In this document: piece after piece, positions 1-6,676 of the stretch | How positions within the stretch are numbered: the first letter of the stretch is position 1 | Layout: the number at the start of each line of letters is the position of its first letter | Source of the DNA: LMUY01 sp965198895 | GTDB taxonomy: Bacteria > Pseudomonadota > Alphaproteobacteria > Acetobacterales > Acetobacteraceae | Length of the DNA: 64,000 bases | Reading direction: 5' to 3' | Assembly: GCA_965198895.1 (NCBI GenBank) | Contig: OZ240676.1 | Location: 5,208,001 to 5,272,000 of the forward strand | Notes under the pieces: model-generated | Told to the model about the DNA's origin: nothing | What the model saw: only the letters and a program-made list of their open reading frames with translations | The model's database searches: none | Translations under genes and position numbers: made by a program

Positions 1-441
1 CGTCATCAGTACTACGAGCCCATCCGCCATCTGGGTCCGCCGGCCCTGGCCCTCACGGGTTCGCCGTTGGCATGGAGTTGCCAATTCCTGCCACGATCCC
101 AGACTTCCCTTGTTGCGCACTGTCCATGTCCCGTGCGTGCTGCCATCACTACCCCGGTGGAATCATCGGCTGCGTGTCTCGCTCGCTTCACCGACGACAG
201 CGGCCTTCCCCGTTATTGTGGCGGGTCGGCTCCCACATTGACTATTTCGAGGCCTGCTTGATGTTCACTCACGTTGCGGCCCGCACGGTCCGCTGACCCC
301 CTACGGGGCCGTTTCTCGAAGTGCTTCAGACCATTCGTCGCCTCCTGATCCGCCCCGAGTGCTTCCGGCTGGAGCGAGAGTTTGCCGGCCCGGATTTCCA
401 CCGGGGAGAACAGTGCACCTTGACAAGGCACACACACCAAC
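1..441. other. Stretch without a recognisable gene
   Basis: No reading frame here resembles a protein family I can name. Short frames are open on both strands, as expected for G+C-rich DNA. The IS66 transposase frame becomes recognisable only from about 442, so the left part of that transposase is missing or replaced. Probably rearranged insertion-sequence debris. No tRNA, repeat array or clear promoter is visible. Confidence 0.4.
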
Positions 442-714
442 GTGGTCGAGCGCGCGATCCGTCCGAACACTCTGACAAGAAAAAATGCGCTATTTGCCGG
501 GTCGGATGGCGGGGCGAAGCACTGGGCGCTGGCGATGACGCTGATCCAGACGGCCAAGCTGAACGGTGTCGACCCGCTGGCTTGGCTGACCGACGTGCTC
601 GAGCGGGTCGTCTCCGGCCGGACCAAGGCGCACGAGATGCAAACGCTGCTGCCGTGGACCTGGCAACCGAGCAGGCCAACGCTCGACCTTCATACGGCAG
701 CATTGGCGGCATAA
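442..714 (+). pseudogene. IS66-family transposase TnpC, C-terminal fragment
   Basis: The roughly 90 codons match the end of the IS66 DDE transposase (TnpC). They include the motif LFAGSDGGAKHWA followed by LIQTAKLNGVDP and a terminal LPWTW, the usual landmarks of the last 80 residues of this protein. The complete enzyme is about 500 residues, so most of the protein, including the first catalytic acidic residues, is absent. The frame opens with a GTG that is unlikely to be a real start. It sits beside a second, oppositely oriented IS66 fragment (1110-1300), so at least two IS66 insertions or one internally inverted copy decayed here. Not expected to be active. Confidence 0.75.
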
Positions 715-732
715 CGCGATCGTCCATCTGTC

Positions 733-1044
733 TCAGTCGCGTCCGAAACCTTTTGGCGGCTCAACGGTGTGAAGCTCCTGGAGGTCCAGATCGCAGATCG
801 CCCGCAACGCCTCGGCCGTTGCGGTCTCCTGCAGCGCCTCCGGCAACGCGTCGAGCCAAGCTTGATACTCGGCCTGTAACTGGACCAGCTCATCCACAGT
901 GGCGCACCACCGCTTGGCGCGACCGCGATGGTCCGCGGGGCGCCGGAACCGGATAATCGGCTGACCGCCGGCGCGAGCGGCACGATAGCGGGCCTGGCGC
1001 TCGGCGTCGGTCATCGCTCTCTCACCAAGTGGCTTGCGCGACAT
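733..1044 (-). CDS. IS66-associated small hypothetical protein
   Basis: A 103-residue basic protein beginning MSRKPLGERAMTDAERQARY and ending in an acidic stretch and PPKGFGRD. Proteins of this pattern (arginine-rich ERQARYRA helix, then RRPADHR, then an alanine/leucine helix) recur as passengers next to IS66 transposases in Rhodospirillales; I recognise the pattern but know no function. The N-terminal DAERQARYRAAR segment resembles a short DNA-binding helix. It lies between the two IS66 fragments and is transcribed towards the first. Start ATG at 1044. The frame is intact, so it could still be expressed, but context suggests element debris. Confidence 0.55.
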   Translation of the reverse strand: MSRKPLGERAMTDAERQARYRAARAGGQPIIRFRRPADHRGRAKRWCATVDELVQLQAEYQAWLDALPEALQETATAEALRAICDLDLQELHTVEPPKGFGRD

Positions 1045-1109
1045 CCCAAACTCCCAATCGTAACGTCACGAAATTGAGGTCAGGGCATCGAGCACGCCAG
1101 GAGGTCAGC

Positions 1110-1300
1110 TCCGCACCGCTTACGTCGGAGCCGCAGAACATCCACGACTTCCTCCCTAGAGCAATGCCGCGCAGCGCGCTCTCGGCGGCGTTGTTCGACG
1201 AACACACACGCCCGTCATCCAGGAACAGTGTAAAAGCAACTCAATGCGTGATGATGTAGTCGATGGCCTTGGCCAAGGAGAACCTGTCAAGCTGAGTTAG
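1110..1300 (-). pseudogene. IS66-family transposase fragment with in-frame TGA
   Basis: Read on the minus strand from about 1300, the frame gives SLAKAIDYIITH, a stop, then VAFTLFLDDGR, CSSNNAAESALRGIALGRKSW and FCGSD. This is the IS66 TnpC region around the catalytic glutamate (NNAAE). The stop at 1241-1243 (TGA) stands where the family has a conserved tryptophan (TGG), so one substitution killed the frame. After FCGSD near 1124 the similarity ends and the frame runs into unrelated sequence until 1022. It overlaps the 3' end of the neighbouring 494-codon gene by a few codons, which shows that the orphan gene abuts or was inserted next to this element. Confidence 0.7.
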
Positions 1301-2771
1301 CTGCGCCCATTTCCGACTGCCCGGTCGAACCCGTGCGCCTGACCCCTCTGGCACAAACAAGCACCAGCTCTATGACAGATGGGACGTCAATGACTACATA
1401 GTTGTCATGGTGTAGGAGTTCAGAGAACTCGGCATAGGCGTTGTTCAAAACTCCTTCCGTGACAGGCCGATCTCGAACCATGTTCGATGGAAGGTAAACT
1501 GGCTGGACAGCAACTTCGGATTGCGCAGCTACCCATTCAGCGGGGCCCGCATCCAGCATAGCGCGGTTGCAATGCACCACTCCAGGCGTAGAAGTAAACC
1601 AGCCAATCTTGTGCTGTACGGTCCCATGATGACAAAAATAGAGGTCCGCGTGCTGAGCTAGAGCAATGCTGTCCCCAATTGTTAGCCCGACGGCGACGTG
1701 TACACGACCAGGAAATTGGAGCTCCAAGGACGACTGCAGGGTACACGCTGCCTGTAGGTCCGCCTCTAGCACTAGTTGGCCTTCGTTACGGTGGTAGGCC
1801 GAGTAGGAGTTGAAATCATCCGGTAGTGAGTAACCGTCAATTACTATCAAACCGTCGGAATATGTTTTGAGGAATGAACCACAAATATCGTCTAAAAGCT
1901 GCTGTTGGTTGAGTGGAGTCCGATTTCTCGTCCGGACACTAACCCACAGTATAAAGCCTTGTGCGCGCATTAAAGAAGAAGATATCTCCCGGGCGCGTTC
2001 TGACATGTGGGTTGACGAATAGTCGAGGATGCGCTGCGCGAGTGCTGCATTAATAAAGCGCCCTCCAACGGGCGAAAATACTTTCCCCGGTCCGTTTTTC
2101 AGCGGCAGCTCAGTATCAGGCACGAGTCTGAAATCCCAATCCCGGTACCAAGGAAGAATGTCTTTGATTGGACCTAAGGGTTGCTGAGTAACCACAAAAT
2201 TAGCGGCAGCTGGAACTGCATCCGATGCAAACTCTTCTAGCGCGGACAGTTGGTTCCAGGTATGATGTGCAAAATTTGTGTCACCGAGAACTAAGGTAAG
2301 TGCTTCGGTAGCCAGCGTGGGGAACCAGCCACTGTCCTGAATTGCGGCTGCAGCTAGCGGAACATGTCGTTCGGCGAACCCCCAATCTGTCCGTATTGTG
2401 GGTAGTAGTAATGCTAGATCTGTCAGTAGGAGCGCACAAACGGGGTAGCCAAAGCTCATGTCCCCGACGGCCAGCATGAGAGTAGGCTCTTCAGGAAACG
2501 AGAATAGAACGCTTTTGTCTGCAAGCACCAAAGAGGAGCCGCTCTGTAGCAACCGACCAGTAACGGGTGAGACAATTGTAAAATAGCCCTTATGCAAGAG
2601 GTCGCGCAGATAACCACGCATGCTTCCTCCGGGCTTTGATGCCTGGCATGTTTGAAGACTTTCCCAGAATGGAGTAACGTACGACATCCCCAGAGAGACG
2701 GCTGCCGCGGTCTGATCTAGCTGTTGCTGCAGAAAAATGTCGTGCCGCGCGAACGCCGAAGGGAAGTGCAT
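1287..2771 (-). CDS. Hypothetical protein, possible glycosyltransferase-like fold
   Basis: An intact 494-codon frame starting at ATG 2771. I do not recognise the family with confidence. There is no signal peptide and no clear membrane segment. The C-terminal half contains alternating hydrophobic strands and the segment HADLYFCHHGTVQHKIGWF followed by STPGVVHCN. This is loosely like the nucleotide-sugar pocket of GT61/DUF563-type glycosyltransferases (conserved histidine-glycine followed by a PG turn), but the match is weak. The gene is visibly more A+T-rich than the flanking chromosome and is bracketed by IS66 and IS110 debris, so it is a likely horizontally acquired passenger. Function remains open. 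Confidence 0.6.
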   Translation of the reverse strand: MHFPSAFARHDIFLQQQLDQTAAAVSLGMSYVTPFWESLQTCQASKPGGSMRGYLRDLLHKGYFTIVSPVTGRLLQSGSSLVLADKSVLFSFPEEPTLMLAVGDMSFGYPVCALLLTDLALLLPTIRTDWGFAERHVPLAAAAIQDSGWFPTLATEALTLVLGDTNFAHHTWNQLSALEEFASDAVPAAANFVVTQQPLGPIKDILPWYRDWDFRLVPDTELPLKNGPGKVFSPVGGRFINAALAQRILDYSSTHMSERAREISSSLMRAQGFILWVSVRTRNRTPLNQQQLLDDICGSFLKTYSDGLIVIDGYSLPDDFNSYSAYHRNEGQLVLEADLQAACTLQSSLELQFPGRVHVAVGLTIGDSIALAQHADLYFCHHGTVQHKIGWFTSTPGVVHCNRAMLDAGPAEWVAAQSEVAVQPVYLPSNMVRDRPVTEGVLNNAYAEFSELLHHDNYVVIDVPSVIELVLVCARGVRRTGSTGQSEMGAANSA

Positions 2772-3149
2772 CTCAACATTGTAGAGGAAAAAGGGTCGTG
2801 TGTCTTGTCTCGTTCGTGGCTGTTGGAGGACGGGCAGCGGTTGCTGATCAGGCAGACGGCCGGATGAAGCACCAGGGCGGGCGGTGAGCCATAAGGGCGA
2901 TGTCGCTGATGATCCGCAATCATCGACCCGGGGCGCTACCCGGCTGGCGCAAGCTTTGCAAGCATTCCTGGGTTGACCCTTCCCTTCGGGTGGGCTCTCG
3001 AGCTGCGCCCCGAGTCGCCCGTACGCCGGCGTCTGCGCTTCCGTCTTCTATCCCTGACGCGCCCATCGCGGCGCAAACGGGAGCAGGGACGTTGTCCCTT
3101 GTATCTCCCGATTGCTTGCAAAGGTGCCGTTCGGCCAGCGTGTTGGCGG
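2772..3149. other. Intergenic debris between orphan gene and IS110 remnant
   Basis: This 380-base stretch holds no frame I can assign. It contains the upstream region of the minus-strand orphan gene (its promoter should lie near 2780-2850; no clean -35/-10 pair is visible). G+C rises again from about 2870, marking the boundary between the A+T-rich passenger and the IS110-like sequence. Confidence 0.35.
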
Positions 3150-3600
3150 ATGGGAGTCCGATTGTCCCTGAGGTCTCCAGCCCGAAGAGAAGCTTTGGTT
3201 TGTGCGGCGAAGATGGCCTTTTCCGTCATACGCCACCCGGACGGCTTGGTTGCGCTTGTAGAGCATCTTTTTCCCGTCATGCCCAAGCTGATCGGTCTCG
3301 AAGCAACTGGCGGCCTCAGAGTCTCGGTTACAACGGTCGTCTTCGGCGTCGCTCTGCCGCTTGCCGTGGTTAGCCCGCGCCAAATACGTGATTTCGCTCG
3401 AGCGCGGCCCGCCCGCCCGCCCGCAAAGACGGGTAGCATGGACGCGCGAGTGATCCCGCTTTTCGTAGAGCTTATCCGCTCCGAATTACGATTTGTTCGC
3501 GATCAGGTGGCGCGGTTGCTGACCGATCTAGCCGCCCGTCAACGGTAGATGGTGGAAATGATTACGGCAGAAGGAAAGCGTAAACGCAAAGCTCGGCGTC
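3150..3600 (+). pseudogene. IS110-family transposase, N-terminal half, degenerate
   Basis: From about 3215 one frame reads DGLVALVEHLFPVMPKL, then GLEATGG, VVSPRQIRDFARA and AKTGSMDARVIPLFVE. These are the hallmarks of the IS110 DEDD transposase N-terminal domain (LEATGG, VNPRQVRDFA, TDALDA). A frameshift near 3215 separates this from the start region (VSSPKRSFG, in another frame, matching the usual GIDVSK opening). A TAG at 3546-3548 replaces the usual glutamine in AARRxQ/MVEMITAE, after which MVEMITAEGKRKRK continues in frame. The remnant stops abruptly near 3600, where IS21 sequence begins. The C-terminal catalytic serine domain is missing. Confidence 0.75.
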
Positions 3601-3601
3601 C

Positions 3602-4780
3602 CGCTGCGACCTGTATCGCGAGTGGGTCGGCCGGCTGAAACCGACGCTGCGGCAGGTGCACCCGGCGGGCGAACGGATGTTCGTGGACTTTGCCAGGCGC
3701 ACGATGGAGGTGGTGGACGGGGCTGGTGGCGAGGTACGCCGGGCGGAGATCTTCGTCGCGGTGCTGGGAGCGTCGAGCTTCAAGTACGCCCGGGCAACCT
3801 GGAGCCAATCCGTCCCCGACTGGATCGGCGCGCACGTGGCTGCCTTTGAGTATTTCGGCGGCGGCGCGCGTCAGGTCGTCAGCGACAATCTCAAAGCCGG
3901 CCTCACGCGGGCCTGCTTCCACGATCCGTCGGTGAACCGGACATATGGCGAGATGGCGGCGCACTTTGGCACGGCGATTGTGCCGGCGCGTCCCTATAAA
4001 CCGCGCGACAAGGCCAAGGTGGAGGTCGGCGTGCAGGTGGTGCAGCGCTGGATCCTGGCGCGGCTTCGACACCGGACGTTCTTCTCCTTGGCCGAACTGA
4101 ACAGCGCTATCGCAGCATTGGTAGAGCAATTGAACGATCGGCCGATGCGCGGCTGGGGCACGACCCGGCGGGCTCTGTTCGACCAGTTCGACCGGCAGGT
4201 GCTGTCGAAGCTGCCAACGGTCGCCTACGAGTATGCGGATTGGCGCCGCCGCCGGGTCGGTCTCGACTACCACGTCGAAGTCGACCGCGGCTTCTACTCC
4301 GTGCCGCACCAGCTGCTGCGGCAGGAAGTCGAGGTGCGGCTCACGACTGGCACGGTGGAGGTGTTCCACCGCGGCAAGCGCGTGGCCAGCCACGTCCGCG
4401 GTGCCGCGCGGCACCGGCCGAGCACGGTGATCGAGCACATGCCGAGTGCGCATCGGCGTTACCGCGACTGGACGCATGAGCGGATCCGGCACGAGGCGGC
4501 GGCGGTCGGTGACGACACCGCGACGCTGGCGGACCTGATCCTGCGCTCACGTCCGCATCCGGAGCAGGGCTTCCGTGCCTGCATCGGCATCCTGAGCCTG
4601 GCCAGCCGCTATGGTGCCGAGCGAGTGGACGCCGCCTGCGCGCGGGCGCTGGCGCTCGGCACGCGCTCCTACACCTCGGTCGCGACGATCCTGAAGAACC
4701 GCCAAGACCAGGTCACAAAGCCCGCCGATCCGCCGGGCCTACACCACGAGAACATCCGCGGCCCCGGCTATTATCGCTGA
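3602..4780 (+). pseudogene. istA: IS21-family transposase IstA, 5'-truncated
   Basis: An open frame of about 390 codons that begins inside the protein (LYREWVGRLKPTLRQ, then AGERMFVDFA). It contains the DDE core of IstA: DFA with the first Asp, VSDNLKAG with the second, and the KPRDKAKVEVGVQ block with the Glu. A C-terminal Mu-transposase-like beta-barrel and the usual YHVEVDRGFYSVPHQL segment follow. The N-terminal helix-turn-helix of about 120 residues is missing; the break coincides with the IS110 remnant at 3600. The first usable start is GTG 3656. The stop is 10 bases before istB, as in intact IS21 elements. Probably unable to recognise its ends. Confidence 0.85.
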
Positions 4781-4790
4781 GGAGAGCACG

Positions 4791-5738
4791 ATGCTGATCC
4801 ATCCCACGGCCGAGCGCCTGCGCAGCCTCGGCCTATCTGCCATGGCGGACGCCTTTATCGAGTTGCAGGGCATGGCCGAGGCCGCCGAACTGACCCGGGA
4901 GGACTGGCTCGGGCTGCTGGTCGACCGGGAGGTGACCAGCCGAGACAACAAACGGCTGTCCCGGCGATTGCGCGATGCCAAGTTGCGGCAGGCGGCGGTG
5001 GTGGAGGACACGGACTTCCGAACACCGCGCGGCTTGGACCGTGCCCTGTTCCTACAGCTGGCCGGCTGCGGCTGGCTCCGCGAGCACAGCCACTTGGTGA
5101 TCGGCGGTCCGACTGGCGTAGGCAAAAGTTGGCTGGCCTGCGCATTGGTCCATAAGGCCTGCCGGGAGGGCTACTCGGTGCTTTACAAACGGGCGCCCCG
5201 GTTGTTTGCCGACTTGGCGACTGCCCGCGGCGAAGGGCGGCTGCCGCGTATGCTGGCCACGTTGGAGCGCACCCGGCTACTGATCATCGACGATTGGGGA
5301 CCCGAGCCGCTGACGGCCGAGCAGCGCCGTGACCTCCTGGAGATCGTCGACGACCGGTATGACAAAGGCTCACTGCTGATCACCAGCCAAGTTCCTGTCA
5401 GCGGCTGGCACGAAGTCATCGGCGACATGACAATCGGCGACGCCATCATCGACCGAGTAGTGCATCGTGCGCACCGCCTCGAACTTAAGGGCGGCAGCCC
5501 GGCGCCTTGTGCAATGGCGCTCCGTTCAAGAACTGGGTGCTGCCCGGCGCCCTGGGCCGAGTGCAGAACCGCCTGCATGGGTCGGCCGACGGCGACCGGC
5601 AAATGGTGGCCATCCTCAACGCTGTATTGCTGGATGGCTTGCCCGCAGTGGAGGCTGCCTGCGGCGAGGCGTTGTCAGCAGGCCTGTGCAGCAGCGACGT
5701 GGTTCTCTACGCCTTGTCGCGACAGCGGCCAAGGCTGA
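4791..5738 (+). CDS. istB: IS21-family helper ATPase IstB, C-terminally chimeric
   Basis: IstB is the AAA+ partner that assembles on target DNA and activates IstA. Residues 1-230 are typical: an N-terminal helical domain (MLIHPTAERLRSLGLSAMA), Walker A GPTGVGKSW, Walker B LLIIDDWG, sensor ITSQVPV and the terminal DRVVHRAHRLELKG. After RLELKGGS, near 5490, the normal short tail is replaced by about 80 codons read out of frame through a piece of another IS21 istA. The chimeric stop is at 5738. The ATPase core is complete, so it might fold, but its partner istA is truncated. A Shine-Dalgarno-like GAGGAG lies just ahead of ATG 4791. Confidence 0.85.
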   Translation: MLIHPTAERLRSLGLSAMADAFIELQGMAEAAELTREDWLGLLVDREVTSRDNKRLSRRLRDAKLRQAAVVEDTDFRTPRGLDRALFLQLAGCGWLREHSHLVIGGPTGVGKSWLACALVHKACREGYSVLYKRAPRLFADLATARGEGRLPRMLATLERTRLLIIDDWGPEPLTAEQRRDLLEIVDDRYDKGSLLITSQVPVSGWHEVIGDMTIGDAIIDRVVHRAHRLELKGGSPAPCAMALRSRTGCCPAPWAECRTACMGRPTATGKWWPSSTLYCWMACPQWRLPAARRCQQACAAATWFSTPCRDSGQG

Positions 5739-5845
5739 CCGCGCCGACCATCACCACACCTGACGCGCTGCGCCTCCGGCATGAGCCGGTGGCCGACTGT
5801 GCACGCTACGACACCTTACGGAGCACGAACCATGGAACGTCATGA
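5495..5845 (+). pseudogene. Second IS21 IstA, C-terminal fragment
   Basis: In the frame running to 5845 the sequence reads NGAPFKNWVLPGALGRVQ, then DGDRQMVAILNAVLLDGL, VEAACGEAL and ALRLRHEPVADCARYDTLR. These are characteristic of the last 110 residues of a different IS21 subgroup (IstA ending just before istB). The junction with the first IS21 is near 5490-5500, where istB of element 1 is cut inside its last residues. The fragment overlaps the istB start of its own element by a few bases, as is normal for IS21. Confidence 0.7.
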
Positions 5846-6050
5846 AGTTATCGACCTTATGCGCGAGCTCAAGCTCGTCGGCATGAAAGCCGCTTACGAC
5901 AAAGTGCTGAGCAACGCGCTCACTCTCCCCGACATCCGTGCGCAACGAATGTCTAGTTCTGCACAATACGGTGCGGGAGCGGGCATGCCGCTTTCCAACA
6001 TACCATCACGCTTGGTTGCTTTCGAACCACCCGCTATGGAAGTTGATTGA
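5832..6050 (+). pseudogene. Second IS21 IstB, N-terminal fragment
   Basis: ATG 5832 opens MERHEVIDLMRELKLVGMKA followed by AYDKVL, the standard start of IstB. Similarity ends after about 40 codons (near 5950), and the frame runs through unrelated sequence to 6050. The ATPase motifs are missing. The breakpoint marks the left edge of the IS-rich zone; beyond it A+T content rises. Confidence 0.65.
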
Positions 6051-6366
6051 TCCGGCGTTAAGATCTCGGCGTATCATCCGGAGTGCGCACAGGCAGCACC
6101 GTTTCTACAACCACCTTCCAGAGGCCCCTCAAGATAGCATTGGGGTCCCATCTTGATTCGAAGTTACTTGCGGGGGTGGCGCTGAGCGCGTATCGTGTGC
6201 GTACCCCATATTGCCGGGCTATCGGGGCATATGCGACGAGGTAGTTAGGCATTGATTGTAGCTAGGGGCTTTAGGGTGGTTGTTACTTCCAACTATCGGC
6301 CTTAGAGGGCCAAATCATGCCGTGAAGGTATGTTCGTTGAGGGTGCTGCGGTGTTTTCGTGCCGCT
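6051..6366. other. A+T-richer intergenic stretch left of the putative origin
   Basis: About 315 bases without a supportable gene. A 64-codon minus-strand frame (6058-6252) is open but has no recognisable features. The left boundary of the integrated element (its second attachment site) should lie in or near this stretch or has been lost to the IS rearrangements; I see no direct repeat of the integrase-side flank. Confidence 0.35.
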
Positions 6367-6666
6367 GGCTACAGGGTCGGACCTGTAGCCGCCCTGTAGC
6401 CGGGCCTGTAGCCAGGGCTAACCTATTGATACTACTTACTTAATTACTATATTGGATACAGGGTATACAGGTAGTAGTAGTAGTGTATAGCAAGGGGATA
6501 GGGGGGTAGGGCCTCTATGGACGGCACGCTCACCCCCAATACCCCCGTTATAAGTGTTGCAACTGACCTGTAGCCTGTAGCCCTGTAGCCAGAAGGTAGC
6601 CCCAAATGGGGCTTTGAAACCCTCAAATCTGGCTCTAAGTCTCAAACACCTGTAGCCGCTGTAGCC
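6367..6666. repeat. Cluster of CTGTAGCC octamer repeats (iteron-like)
   Basis: The octamer CTGTAGCC occurs in direct orientation at 6383, 6394, 6406, 6568, 6575, 6583, 6650 and 6659, and inverted at 6367. Spacings are 7-12 bases inside clusters, so these are short, densely packed repeats, unlike CRISPR repeats or 22-bp plasmid iterons. They form a left group (6367-6413) and a right group (6568-6666) around an A+T-rich core. The array sits immediately downstream of the primase-helicase stop at 6677. Confidence 0.75.
6417..6490. other. Candidate replication origin core (A+T-rich, flanked by iterons)
   Basis: The sequence between the two repeat groups is the most A+T-rich of the neighbourhood, with TTACTTAATTACTATATT and a run of GTAGTAG trinucleotides. 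Short iterons on both sides of an A+T-rich unwinding region, placed 3' of a primase-helicase gene, match the known architecture of SaPI/PICI satellite origins, where the Rep protein binds its own iterons. The functional reading is inference from layout. Confidence 0.5.
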
Positions 6667-6676
6667 AAAATGGAAG

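Noticed and set aside
1..441. Group II intron or reverse transcriptase remnant
   Set aside because: No YADD motif, no domain V-like hairpin and no convincing protein similarity.
6367..6666. CRISPR array
   Set aside because: Repeats are 8 bp with 0-4 bp or irregular long spacings; no cas genes and no regular spacers.
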